From assembly GCF_002915175.1 (NCBI RefSeq), contig NZ_NXEJ01000009.1:277969-341968 (forward strand): 64,000 bases of DNA, given 5' to 3'. Of this stretch, positions 28,656-37,649 are shown one piece after another. The position numbers and the translations under genes are program-made. The DNA comes from Agrobacterium rosae. Its GTDB lineage: Bacteria > Pseudomonadota > Alphaproteobacteria > Rhizobiales > Rhizobiaceae. The first letter of the stretch is position 1; the number at the start of each line of letters is the position of its first letter. The notes beneath the pieces were generated by a model, which was given only the letters and a program-made list of their open reading frames with translations, was not told where the DNA came from and did not search any database.

Positions 28656-29312
28656 TCAGTGTTCCAGCATCTCATGGACGATCTGCTTCGCATCGAGCGA
28701 GGCCGGATAATATGTCGGCCAGTTCGTGAGTTCCGCCAGAACGGTGCTGCGGTCATTTCCCCAGAAAAGATGGTAATGGCCCGCTTTTTGCGGTGCAATC
28801 GTGTGATCGCTGAACTGGATAAATTCAGGAGCGGACGCATCCCCTGCGCTCTTTTTGAAGATGTAACGAACCCCGCGATTGCCCTTCTTGTATGTCAGGA
28901 TTTCGTGTCCATCGGAGAGGTATTTCGCCTCTGACGGCTTCTCATCGCGGAAGAACGTGACGCTATCGCCCTTGATGACAATGCGGTCGACGTCGGTCTT
29001 ATAACCGGTGTCGTATTCGTCGCGATATTCCTTGGCGCTTTTGTCACCATGCTCCGCCTTATGCGCCATGACAGGGTCGAGCGAGCCATCAACCAGATAC
29101 GGATAAACGGACTGCCAGTCCCCCTCCCAATCGGAAAGCATACGCGGTTTGATCTGGCTGTCCTCGAAATAGCCCTTGTAAATCTCGTTCGAACCCTTGG
29201 CATGATCATGCGAATGGCTGTGAGAATGTGCCTTGGTTTCTTCTGCCAGTGCTGCCGTGCTTAGAAGCAGAGTGGTGCCGATCGCTAGCGCTAGGGCGTT
29301 TCTGGTGATCAT
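28656..29312 (-). CDS. zinT: Periplasmic zinc-binding protein ZinT
   Basis: A 218-residue protein with a signal peptide (about 1-23, ALAEE), a histidine-rich metal-loading segment HSHSHSHDH right after it, and the ZinT/YodA lipocalin-like domain (ending with FWGND and WPTYYP motifs). ZinT binds zinc in the periplasm and passes it to the ZnuA/ZnuBC importer under zinc starvation. A 20-bp palindrome 40 bp upstream of the ATG looks like a Zur operator. Metal ligand histidines such as GHYHLFWG are kept. Confidence 0.92.
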   Translation of the reverse strand: MITRNALALAIGTTLLLSTAALAEETKAHSHSHSHDHAKGSNEIYKGYFEDSQIKPRMLSDWEGDWQSVYPYLVDGSLDPVMAHKAEHGDKSAKEYRDEYDTGYKTDVDRIVIKGDSVTFFRDEKPSEAKYLSDGHEILTYKKGNRGVRYIFKKSAGDASAPEFIQFSDHTIAPQKAGHYHLFWGNDRSTVLAELTNWPTYYPASLDAKQIVHEMLEH

Positions 29313-29351
29313 CTATGCGTTCCTCAAAATCGTTTATCGTGCCAAATTATA

Positions 29352-29371
29352 TGTAATGTAATTACATTACA
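29352..29371 (-). promoter_or_regulatory. Zur-like operator upstream of zinT
   Basis: TGTAATGTAATTACATTACA is a perfect 20-bp palindrome located 40 bp before the zinT start codon. Its TGTAATGT...ACATTACA arms resemble Zur boxes of alphaproteobacteria. Assignment rests on position and on known zinc-dependent control of zinT genes. Confidence 0.8.
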
Positions 29372-29491
29372 AAAATGCACATAGCCGCTATTGAGAGGTC
29401 AGGCAACCCACATTTTGTGGAGTTCTTGGCACGGGTTTCCATCGCACCTACCAGTAAGGCAGGCGCGGAAGACAATCTGTACGTGATGGCT

Positions 29492-30691
29492 TCAGGCGGC
29501 CTGTTGCTTTTGCAGAACGGCTTCTTGCGCATAGGCGCGCGCCTGAGCGTCTGCGGCGAGCACGGCGTCTATTGTCTGTGCCGACTGCCCATCGTTCATT
29601 CTGTCCATGACGATCTCGACGATATCGGCCATGTCGAGGAAGCCGATCTGACCATCGACGAAGGCGTGAAATGCTGTCTCGTCGGCGGCATTCAGAACCG
29701 CGCCTTGCGCGCCGCCGCGTTCCAGCGCGGTTCTGGCCAGCCGCAAGGCCGGGAAGCGAACCTCGTCGGGTACTTCGAAATCAAGCCTCGCAAGCTTGGT
29801 AAAATCCAGTCGCTCCACATTGATCTCGCCGCGCGCTGGATAGGTCAGGGCGTAGGCGATTGCCGTGCGCATATCCGGGCAGCCAAGTTGGGCTATGACG
29901 GATCCATCCGTATAGGCCACCATCGAATGAATGATCGACTGCGGGTGGACGATGACTTCGATCTGGCTCGGATTCAGATCGAAGAGGTACTTCGCCTCGA
30001 TCATTTCCAGCGCCTTGTTGAACATGGAGGCGCTGCCGATGGAAACCTTCAGGCCCATCGACCAATTGGGGTGAGCGCGGGCAATATCTGCCGTCACGCC
30101 CGCCATCTGCTCACGGCTGAAAGTGCGGAAGGGGCCGCCGGATGCGGTCAGCACGATACGCTCGACGTTTTGTTTGTTTGCGGGTTCAAGGCATTGGAAA
30201 ATGGCGCTGTGTTCACTGTCGACAGGTATCAGCTGGCCACCACCTTGGGAGACGGTGCGGATAAAAACGTCTCCGGCGGAAACGAGGCATTCCTTATTGG
30301 CAAGTGCGATATTGGCTCCGCGTCGGGCAGCCGTCAGCGTCGGTTCGAGGCCTGGTGTTCCAGCAATCGCTGCCATCACCCAGTCCGCCTCCATCTCGGC
30401 TGCTTCCTGCAACCCGCTTCGGCCTGCCGCGACCTTGATGTCGCTGCCAGTCAGTGCATCTTTCAAAGCGTGATAATTGTCGTCTTCCGACGTCACCGCT
30501 AACCTTGCACCCACCATGCGTGCCTGCTGCGCCAACAGCGCTATGTTTCCAGCACCGGTCAGAGCCATGATGTCAAACCGGTCCCGGCCTCCAAGCTGGC
30601 CTATGACATCCAGCGTGTTGGTGCCGATGGAACCGGTGGCACCCAGAACGGTCAGTTTTTCAGGTAAAGTCGAGCCCTGCGGGTGCGTCAT
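29492..30691 (-). CDS. dxr: 1-deoxy-D-xylulose 5-phosphate reductoisomerase
   Basis: Second enzyme of the MEP isoprenoid pathway; converts DXP to 2-C-methyl-D-erythritol 4-phosphate with NADPH. The 399 residues are of normal length. Motifs seen: NADPH-binding GATGSIGTNTLDVI near the N-terminus, LANKECLVSAG, the metal-binding VDSEHSAIFQ, and the flexible-loop region TASGGPFR. The start ATG 30691 is 132 bp from the divergent PAP2 gene. It is the only MEP gene in the window. Confidence 0.96.
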   Translation of the reverse strand: MTHPQGSTLPEKLTVLGATGSIGTNTLDVIGQLGGRDRFDIMALTGAGNIALLAQQARMVGARLAVTSEDDNYHALKDALTGSDIKVAAGRSGLQEAAEMEADWVMAAIAGTPGLEPTLTAARRGANIALANKECLVSAGDVFIRTVSQGGGQLIPVDSEHSAIFQCLEPANKQNVERIVLTASGGPFRTFSREQMAGVTADIARAHPNWSMGLKVSIGSASMFNKALEMIEAKYLFDLNPSQIEVIVHPQSIIHSMVAYTDGSVIAQLGCPDMRTAIAYALTYPARGEINVERLDFTKLARLDFEVPDEVRFPALRLARTALERGGAQGAVLNAADETAFHAFVDGQIGFLDMADIVEIVMDRMNDGQSAQTIDAVLAADAQARAYAQEAVLQKQQAA

Positions 30692-30823
30692 ATCAATCCG
30701 GTTTTTTCAAATGTTTCAGTGAAGCCTCTACAAGCGAAAGGTGGGTATAACAAGGAGGTAAGCCACTATTGTCTTTGGCCTCCACCGCCCGCATATTCGA
30801 AGCTGTTAACGCAAGGGAATAGC

Positions 30824-31516
30824 ATGCGGCGCTTTTTTGTTTCCAGTGGTTGGATTTTGGCAGCGACCTTTATTCTGGTTCTGGTTTTCATTCCGTTCGA
30901 TCCGGTTATCTCACAACGCGCGCAAGCCCTTCCGGGTCCCATCGTCGGCTTCAACAATGCAATTACCGATTTCGGCACATTTCGCTGGATGCTCTATAGC
31001 ACCGGCCTGCTGGCGATCGCGGCCTATATCGCGGCGCGCGTGCTGACGGGCTCAACCCATTCCAGCCGCATACGAACGGCGTGGCGGTTGTTTCTCTACT
31101 TCTTCCTGACAATCGGCACGGCGAGCATTTTGGTTCATCTGCTGAAATTCGTGATCGGCCGTGCCAGACCAGAACTGCTGATGGATATGGGTGCCTATAG
31201 CCTGACACCGTTTACCGGTGACAATCTCTATGAGAGCTTCCCATCCGGCCATTCGGCAGCGGCAGGTTCCTTCTTCGGCGCGTTTTTCATGCTGGTACCG
31301 CGGTTTCGTTTCGTTTTCCTCGGCCTTGCGCTGGTCATCGGTGTGTCTCGCGTCATTGTCGGTGCGCATTATCCGAGCGACGTGGCAGCAGGTTTGCTGC
31401 TGGGAACATGGACGGCAATGGCGTTCGCCTTCATCTTCGCACGTTCCGAATGGCTGTTCCGTTTCGACGTCAATGGCTGGCCACATCCGAAAAATGTGCC
31501 ACAGTCCGCAATTTGA
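30824..31516 (+). CDS. PAP2-family membrane phosphatase
   Basis: A 230-residue integral membrane protein with about six membrane segments and all three PAP2 signatures in order: K-x6-RP (KFVIGRARP), PSGH (SFPSGHSAAA) and SR-x5-H-x3-D (SRVIVGAHYPSD). Possible substrates are undecaprenyl diphosphate, phosphatidylglycerol phosphate or lipid A (LpxE-type); the sequence does not decide. ATG 30824 has AAGGG about 8 nt upstream. It precedes a FAD monooxygenase by 23 bp on the same strand. Confidence 0.87.
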   Translation: MRRFFVSSGWILAATFILVLVFIPFDPVISQRAQALPGPIVGFNNAITDFGTFRWMLYSTGLLAIAAYIAARVLTGSTHSSRIRTAWRLFLYFFLTIGTASILVHLLKFVIGRARPELLMDMGAYSLTPFTGDNLYESFPSGHSAAAGSFFGAFFMLVPRFRFVFLGLALVIGVSRVIVGAHYPSDVAAGLLLGTWTAMAFAFIFARSEWLFRFDVNGWPHPKNVPQSAI

Positions 31517-31539
31517 TCGGCGAGGGGTTGGGATTGCCA

Positions 31540-32772
31540 ATGGAAAATGCTGATTTTGCAGCAGGTCAAACCATAAAGACGACGGTTGCGATAGCGGGCG
31601 GTGGTCCCGCTGGTATGATGCTTGGGCTTCTCCTGGCGCGCGCCAATGTGGACGTGGTGGTTATTGAAAAACACCCGGATTTTTTGCGAGATTTCCGCGG
31701 CGATACCATTCATCCATCGACGTTGGAGATCATCGAACAACTCGGCTTCATCAAGGAGTTTCTGGCGCTGCCGCATACGCAGGCGGAAAAGCTCTATGCG
31801 GACATTGGCGAGCAAAAGATAACGATTGCCGATTTTTCGTGGTTGCCCGTGAAGAACCGCTTCATCGCCTTCATGCCGCAATGGGACTTTCTGAACTTCA
31901 TCGCGGGAAAAGCCGGACAATACGAGAATTTCCGGCTGCTGATGAATGCTCCGGTGACGGAGCTTATGCAAAATGCCGGCAAGGTCACCGGCCTTCGTGT
32001 CGAGACACCGCAGGGGCAGCTTACGATCGAGGCTGATCTGGTCGTCGGTGCGGATGGGCGAAGCTCGGTTGTGCGGGAAAAGGCCGGTTTGGAAATCCAG
32101 CGTTTCGGCGTTCCGACCGAAGTCGTGTGGATGCGGCTTTCCAAGCAGCCTGGTGACCCGACCCAGACCATGGGCCATGCTGGTCCGCAACAGGGTTTCG
32201 TACTGATCGACCGTGGTGATTATTGGCAGTGCGGTTATGTGGTCCGCAAGGGTGTGTTTGCAGAGTTGAAGGCACATGGGATGGAAGCCTTCCGGGAGCG
32301 GGTTGCGGAGGTTTGCCCGTTGCCGAAGGAGCGACTGTTGGAAATCGCAAGCTGGGACGACGCTTATCTTTTGACGGTGCGCATCGACAGGCTGAAACAA
32401 TGGTGGAAGCCCGGTCTCATTTGTATCGGCGATGCCGCGCATGCGATGTCGCCAATTGGCGGTGTCGGCGTCAACCTCGCCATTCAGGACGCCGTGGCGA
32501 CTGCAAATGTGCTTATTCCGGTGTTATCGTCCGGGCGTTTGATAATGGACGTCGATCTTGCGGCGATCGAAAACCGCCGCTCCTTTCCAACCAAAGCGAC
32601 CCAACGGCTGCAATTGATGATGCGAAGCCGCAACAAAAAGGATCAAGCCGATGTAAAGCGCGCGAAGGGTCCGCCCGCTTTCGTTCTGGCGATCATGCGA
32701 TTTCCCTTGCTGGCGCATCTGGCTGGCAGGCTGATCGGCCTCGGCTTCAGGCGGGAAAAGCTTAAATATTAA
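31540..32772 (+). CDS. FAD-dependent aromatic-ring-hydroxylase-like monooxygenase
   Basis: A 410-residue flavoprotein of the p-hydroxybenzoate hydroxylase fold. FAD-binding motifs are visible: GxGxxG-type AGGGPAGMMLG (about residue 19), the DG motif GADGRSS, and GDAAHAMSPIGGVGVNLAIQDA near residue 300. Substrate is unknown; ubiquinone-type hydroxylases and tetracycline-type monooxygenases share the fold. The C-terminal tail after residue 370 is basic. The start ATG 31540 lies 23 bp after the PAP2 gene; the reading frame stays open further upstream but overlaps it. Convergent with the glycosyltransferase gene 6 bp downstream. Confidence 0.83.
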   Translation: MENADFAAGQTIKTTVAIAGGGPAGMMLGLLLARANVDVVVIEKHPDFLRDFRGDTIHPSTLEIIEQLGFIKEFLALPHTQAEKLYADIGEQKITIADFSWLPVKNRFIAFMPQWDFLNFIAGKAGQYENFRLLMNAPVTELMQNAGKVTGLRVETPQGQLTIEADLVVGADGRSSVVREKAGLEIQRFGVPTEVVWMRLSKQPGDPTQTMGHAGPQQGFVLIDRGDYWQCGYVVRKGVFAELKAHGMEAFRERVAEVCPLPKERLLEIASWDDAYLLTVRIDRLKQWWKPGLICIGDAAHAMSPIGGVGVNLAIQDAVATANVLIPVLSSGRLIMDVDLAAIENRRSFPTKATQRLQLMMRSRNKKDQADVKRAKGPPAFVLAIMRFPLLAHLAGRLIGLGFRREKLKY

Positions 32773-32778
32773 TGCCGC

Positions 32779-33945
32779 TTACCGCTCATCATAAAGGCGT
32801 CGCAATATTTTTGCGGTACCAGCCGCTCCGTCAAGATCGAGATTGACGCTGTCCGGTTCCGGAAGGTCCAGCGCCTGTTCGATGGCATTGGCCATGGATT
32901 GCGAAGATACGGCGCTTTCCTCCAGTACATGAGCCAGTCCCAATTTGGCCAGCCGCGACGCGCGTGCGCCCTGTTCCGTCTCTCCGCCCGCGGCGAACGG
33001 GATGAGAAGCGAACGGCACTTCGCCTGCAAGATATCGCAAACGGTGTTGTAGCCCGCTTGAGAAATGGAAAGTCGTGCGCCGGATAACAGGCTGGCAAAA
33101 TCCTTGCGGAAGCGGAAAACAGAGATGTCACCTCCGGCCTGTGCCGAGATGGCATCGAAATCGGACTGCGGCATGTTGGGTCCGGTGATAAAGCACCAGT
33201 TCTTGATGCCTTTGATCGAAGGTGCTGCATCCAGTGCGGCACGGATGAGGGCAGCACCTACAGCGCCACCACCTGCGGACACCACGACGTCAAACCGTTC
33301 CTGCGGCGGCTGCGGCTTGGACGGTGCGACAAGGCCGGTGTAGACGATGCGCTGGCTGATCTGGTCGGCTAGAGGAAACGTATCTTCCAGACGCACGAAG
33401 TTCGGATCGCCGTGCACGAGAACGGCGTCGAAGTGCTTTTTGACGAGCGCGATGGTTTCTTCATCGCGACCGGGCTTTGCCCGTTCCTGTAGAATATCAC
33501 GCAGCGACGTCATCACCAGCGGGCGCTCGAGGCTGTGTTCTATGGCGCTCAGCAACGGCATGAGTTCGAAACGCACTTGCCTGCGCCCGAAGGGAAAAGC
33601 CTCGATGATGACGATATCGGGTCTGGCACCGCGATAGGCACCCAGCAGCATGCTGGTGCGATTATCCTTGAAGGCATCATCCACCGGCTGGCCCGTCGCA
33701 TCCACTAGCCCGGAGAAGCTGCCATCGCTGACGGCGATCGGCGGCAGTTCGATGTGGCGTATGCCTTCACCCGGAAATCCGGGAACGGGTGTGCCGCCGG
33801 TCACCAGTGTTACATCGAACCCGTCTTCCACCAGCGCGCGCGTGACCCGGCTTGCGCGGGCAATATGGCCGATGCCGAGCAGGTGTTGCACGTAGAAGAA
33901 GACGCTTGGCGCAGATTTCGTGGCGGTCACAGGGGCTTCTCCCAT
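32779..33945 (-). CDS. MurG-like (GT28/GT1-type) glycosyltransferase
   Basis: A 388-residue GT-B-fold protein. It begins with the GIGHIARASRVTRALVEDG segment typical of MurG-like donors and has the nucleotide-sugar region in its second half (SQAGYNTVCDILQ, LLIPFAAGGETEQGARA). It is the last gene of a minus-strand series: its start overlaps the preceding glycosyltransferase by 19 bp. It resembles the protein at 35198-36499 (shared GYNTVCEIL-type motif), so the two may act on related substrates. Acceptor and donor are not deducible. Confidence 0.8.
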   Translation of the reverse strand: MGEAPVTATKSAPSVFFYVQHLLGIGHIARASRVTRALVEDGFDVTLVTGGTPVPGFPGEGIRHIELPPIAVSDGSFSGLVDATGQPVDDAFKDNRTSMLLGAYRGARPDIVIIEAFPFGRRQVRFELMPLLSAIEHSLERPLVMTSLRDILQERAKPGRDEETIALVKKHFDAVLVHGDPNFVRLEDTFPLADQISQRIVYTGLVAPSKPQPPQERFDVVVSAGGGAVGAALIRAALDAAPSIKGIKNWCFITGPNMPQSDFDAISAQAGGDISVFRFRKDFASLLSGARLSISQAGYNTVCDILQAKCRSLLIPFAAGGETEQGARASRLAKLGLAHVLEESAVSSQSMANAIEQALDLPEPDSVNLDLDGAAGTAKILRRLYDER

Positions 33946-35174
33946 TTCTGCTCGAACAGAGCTTTCAGCTCGGTGATGCTGTTGCGATGATCGAAGGAGG
34001 TGCGCACCCGGTTTTCTGCGGCTGCGCCGAGGCGTGCGCGAAGCTCAGGATCGGTGATCGCCGCTTGCAGGGCTTGCGAAAACGCGGTCGCGTCTTCCGA
34101 TGCCGTCAACAGTCCGTTTTCGCCGTTGATGAAGAACTCGGGGATGCCTGAGATGTTGGTGGAAATGCAGGCAAGGTTCTGGCTTGCAGCTTCCACCAGA
34201 ACATTGGGCAGTCCATCACGATCACCATCGCTGGTGATGCGGCACGCAAGTGCAAACAGATCGGCTTGCCGGTAATGTTCAAGCACCTGCTTCTGGTCCA
34301 TGGCACCCGTCCAGATGATATGCTGGGAAAGGCCGAGTTCGTCGGCCAGCGCCTTGAGTGTGGCGAGCTCGTCACCACCGCCGATATGGGTGAAATGCCA
34401 GTGCAGCGATGTGGGCAAGGCAGCCAGTGCGCGCAGCAGGATGTCGATGCCCTTTTTCTTCACGGCACGACCAACGCTGAGAATCCGAACGGGTTCGTTG
34501 GGATCGGAGCCGTCACGCGGTGTTCGCTGACCTTCGAAATGCGGGAAGCGCGTGAGGTCGAGCCCGTGATAGCTCAGGTGAACCTTTGCCTTATCGGCTG
34601 AGAGACTTTGCAGATGCCTGAACCCGCTTGCAGTACAGGTGACGGCCCAGCGGGCACTATCCAGCTTGCCGGAGAGGTCTTGATCGCTGGAGGTCCAGAT
34701 ATCCTTGGCATGTGCCGAGATCGTCCACGGGGTGCCCGTCATCAGATGGGTGTAGGCGGCAACCGATGCTGGCGTGTGGATAAAATGCACATGCAGCCAC
34801 TCCGCATCCGTTGGCCATTCATGGGCCAGCACGGCGGCTTGTCCGAAGCGGCGAAAGCGGTTGCGGCTGAAGTCATGACGCAGATCGTGGGCTAAGCGGC
34901 GCAAGGCCTTGCCGAATCCAGGTTTTACCCGACAGGCCCAGACCGCTTTGAGCACGCGCAACGGCTCTTCATGCAAATATTCCGGCAGATAGGTGACACT
35001 GGCACGGATTTCATCATGCACCGGATGGCGTTTTTTGTCCGTCGGGCGACGCATGGAGACGAGTTCCAGCTCTAAGCCTGCTTTCTCCAGTCCAAGAAGC
35101 TCTTGCGCGATGAAAGTTTCCGAAAGGCGCGGATATCCCTTCAGAAGAACCACGATTTTCTTTTTGACGGTCAC
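33927..35174 (-). CDS. GT4-family glycosyltransferase
   Basis: A 415-residue retaining GT-B glycosyltransferase. N-terminal acceptor half starts with VVLLKGYPRLSETFI, a pattern of exopolysaccharide GT4 enzymes. The C-terminal half carries the donor-binding region (ILSVGRAVKKKGIDILL) and the E-x7-E-like motif in DGLPNVLVEAASQN. It lies 23 bp after the upstream glycosyltransferase and overlaps the next one, so all three are co-transcribed. Confidence 0.85.
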   Translation of the reverse strand: MTVKKKIVVLLKGYPRLSETFIAQELLGLEKAGLELELVSMRRPTDKKRHPVHDEIRASVTYLPEYLHEEPLRVLKAVWACRVKPGFGKALRRLAHDLRHDFSRNRFRRFGQAAVLAHEWPTDAEWLHVHFIHTPASVAAYTHLMTGTPWTISAHAKDIWTSSDQDLSGKLDSARWAVTCTASGFRHLQSLSADKAKVHLSYHGLDLTRFPHFEGQRTPRDGSDPNEPVRILSVGRAVKKKGIDILLRALAALPTSLHWHFTHIGGGDELATLKALADELGLSQHIIWTGAMDQKQVLEHYRQADLFALACRITSDGDRDGLPNVLVEAASQNLACISTNISGIPEFFINGENGLLTASEDATAFSQALQAAITDPELRARLGAAAENRVRTSFDHRNSITELKALFEQKWEKPL

Positions 35175-35197
35175 GATATCCGCGTCTCTTTCTGAAC

Positions 35198-36499
35198 TCA
35201 GGCGCTGGGGCTAAGGGCTTTGACGGTTTCATCAGGTTGAAGCCACTCGGCAATCCGTTTGGAAAGATTTTCCAGCCCATCAAGCTTGAGGTTTCTGCCA
35301 TTCGCCGATGGTGGCGCGCGATTGAGGAGGTCCTTGAGTGCCTGCGCCATCTTCTTTGGATCTTCGGCGTCCTCCGGCAAAAGCATGTCGAACAGACCCA
35401 GTTCCGATGCGCGGCTGGCGCGGATCAACTGCTCTTCACGGGGTACGATGCGGGGTACGATAAGCGCCGGCTTATCGAAGGACAGGATTTCGCAAACCGT
35501 GTTGTAACCGCCCATGGACACGACAGCCTTGGCACCGGCCACGATGTCCTCCATGCGATTATCGAATTCTATGATTTCGATATAGGGAATATCGGAGGTA
35601 TTCTGCATGAAGCGAAGACGTTGTTCGCCGGGCATGTAGGGGCCAAGCACGATCAGAGCTTTTTGGGTCAGTTCCGGGTCGGACTTGTAGGCGTTGATCA
35701 CATCGTCGATCAGTTCGCTGCCATCGCCGCCGCCGCCGGTCGTTACCAGAATGTAGTCGCCTGCGGTGCGGTGCGAGGTGCTTTCCGATTGCGTCTTGGA
35801 GCGTTGCAGGAAGCCGACAAAATCCATCTTTTCGCGCACTTTTGGCGGCACATCCAGACCGATGAGAGGATCATGAAAATCCGGCGGGCCGTACACCCAG
35901 ACGTGGTCGTAATAGCGTTCGATCTTGTTCAGAATGTCGTTTCGCTTCCATTCCGCTTCCAGCAGTTGCGGCGAATCCATCACGTCTCTCAGCCCTATAA
36001 CGAGCTTGGTGCCCTTCGATTTGAGATAGGTCAGAGTTTCCTCGACCTCGCCACGCAGGCCCATAGGCTCCTTGTCGACGATGAAGATATCCGGCTGAAA
36101 GCTCTCTGCCGTATGATAGATGATCGACCGGCGCATTTTCAGGGTTTCCTGAAGATCTATATGCTGGTCGAGCGATGTGTATTCGCCGTTTCTCAGCTTG
36201 ATGACGCTCGGAATTTTCACGAAATCCACGCGGGCGCGATAGTCGAACGCGCCGGCAATGGTGGCCCCTGATATGATCAGGACATTCAGTCCGCGATAAT
36301 CCTCGACCAGAGCGTGGGCAATGGTGCGGCAGCGGCGCAGATGCCCCAGCCCGAAGGAATCATGGCTGTACATCAGGATGCGGGCATCGTTCAGACGGGT
36401 GCTCACAGCGGGCACCTCTTGTTCAGGCTCTGATAGCACGTCGTATCGGGTAGATATGTCACTGGACGGTCCGTGGTTATTTGAAAGGATCTGCCGCAT
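35198..36499 (-). CDS. Predicted glycosyltransferase (COG4671-like)
   Basis: About 433 residues from ATG 36499; ATG 36511 is an alternative. Either start lies inside the end of the permease gene (23 to 35 bp overlap), so the gene belongs to the ABC transporter operon. The N-terminal part has YSHDSFGLGHLRRCRTIAHA, a hallmark of the COG4671 predicted glycosyltransferases, and the C-terminal part has SMGGYNTVCEILSFDKPALI. The donor and acceptor are unknown. The C-terminal domain shares motifs with the protein at 32779-33945. Confidence 0.8.
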   Translation of the reverse strand: MRQILSNNHGPSSDISTRYDVLSEPEQEVPAVSTRLNDARILMYSHDSFGLGHLRRCRTIAHALVEDYRGLNVLIISGATIAGAFDYRARVDFVKIPSVIKLRNGEYTSLDQHIDLQETLKMRRSIIYHTAESFQPDIFIVDKEPMGLRGEVEETLTYLKSKGTKLVIGLRDVMDSPQLLEAEWKRNDILNKIERYYDHVWVYGPPDFHDPLIGLDVPPKVREKMDFVGFLQRSKTQSESTSHRTAGDYILVTTGGGGDGSELIDDVINAYKSDPELTQKALIVLGPYMPGEQRLRFMQNTSDIPYIEIIEFDNRMEDIVAGAKAVVSMGGYNTVCEILSFDKPALIVPRIVPREEQLIRASRASELGLFDMLLPEDAEDPKKMAQALKDLLNRAPPSANGRNLKLDGLENLSKRIAEWLQPDETVKALSPSA

Positions 36500-37649
36500 C
36501 ACGTAGTCCATCGCCAAAGAAATTAAAGGCCAAGATGACGAGCACCACCGGTATGGTGGGCAGAAGAAGCCATGGATACAGGGCAATCACGCTCACGCTT
36601 CTCGCTTCTGTGAGCAGAATACCCCAACTTGTGATTGGCGGGCGTAGGCCAAGGCCCAAGAAACTGAGTGCGGTTTCGCCCAGAATCATGCCCGGAATGG
36701 TCAGCGTTGCAGATGCAATGAGGTGGGACATGAAGCCTGGAATGAGATGTCGACCGATAATGCGCGACGTACTTGCACCCATCAGTTGGGCCGCCAGAAC
36801 ATAATCTTCTTCGCGCAACGCCAGGAGCTTGGAGCGCACCGCACGAGCAAGGCCGGTCCAGTCCAGAAGCCCGAGGATGAGGGTAATGCCGAGGTAGACG
36901 AGGATGGGGCTCCACGTGACCGGCATGATGGCGGCGAGTGCTAGCCACAGCGGGATGCTCGGAATGGATTGCAGTACCTCGATGATGCGCTGGACGATCA
37001 GGTCGAACACGCCACCACGATAGCCGGCGAGGCCACCGATCACTATGCCGAGAACGAAGCTCATCGCCACACCAAGAAGGCCGATGGTCAGCGAAATGCG
37101 CGCGCCATAGATGATGCGCGAGAGAACGTCACGGCCCAGGCGGTCGGTTCCGAGCAGATACATCTGTCCGCCCTCAGCAGGGCAGACCAGATGGACATTG
37201 CTCTCGAAGAGGCCCCAGAACTGGTAGCCATCGCCTCGGCAGAAGAACCGCAGTTTCTGGACGTCTGTCGGCACGTCGCTATAGACGCGCCTGAGATTGT
37301 CCATATCAAGGCTCATCGTGCGCCCGTAGACGAACGGACCGACGAACTTGCCATCGTGAAACAGATGGATGGACTGCGGTGGCGTATAGATGCTTTCGAC
37401 ATTGCGCGTGTGCAGATTATACGGGGCCAGAAACTCGCAAATCACGATCGACAAATAGACGAACAGCAGAAACGCCCCGGAATACACCGCAAGCCTGTGC
37501 TGCTTGAACTGCCACCACATCAGCTTGAACTGCGATGCTTTACTGAAGGCAGCCATGCCTGAAGTCGTCGGTTCGATCAGGTTGGGGTCGAAAGGTGCTG
37601 TCGAGACATAATGTGGCAGTGGCGCGCCGGGCTGAGGAAGAGTGGTCAT
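36477..37649 (-). CDS. Peptide/oligosaccharide ABC permease, DppC/YejE type
   Basis: A 390-residue inner-membrane permease with one N-terminal segment (about 57-77), a long periplasmic loop and a core of five segments. The EAA loop that contacts the ATPase is present (EDYVLAAQLMGASTSRIIGRHLIP), as is the typical RLGRDVLSRIIYGARISL before it. The large loop insert is characteristic of YejE-like permeases. The start overlaps the upstream permease by 4 bp (ATGA). Confidence 0.9.
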   Translation of the reverse strand: MTTLPQPGAPLPHYVSTAPFDPNLIEPTTSGMAAFSKASQFKLMWWQFKQHRLAVYSGAFLLFVYLSIVICEFLAPYNLHTRNVESIYTPPQSIHLFHDGKFVGPFVYGRTMSLDMDNLRRVYSDVPTDVQKLRFFCRGDGYQFWGLFESNVHLVCPAEGGQMYLLGTDRLGRDVLSRIIYGARISLTIGLLGVAMSFVLGIVIGGLAGYRGGVFDLIVQRIIEVLQSIPSIPLWLALAAIMPVTWSPILVYLGITLILGLLDWTGLARAVRSKLLALREEDYVLAAQLMGASTSRIIGRHLIPGFMSHLIASATLTIPGMILGETALSFLGLGLRPPITSWGILLTEARSVSVIALYPWLLLPTIPVVLVILAFNFFGDGLRDAADPFK

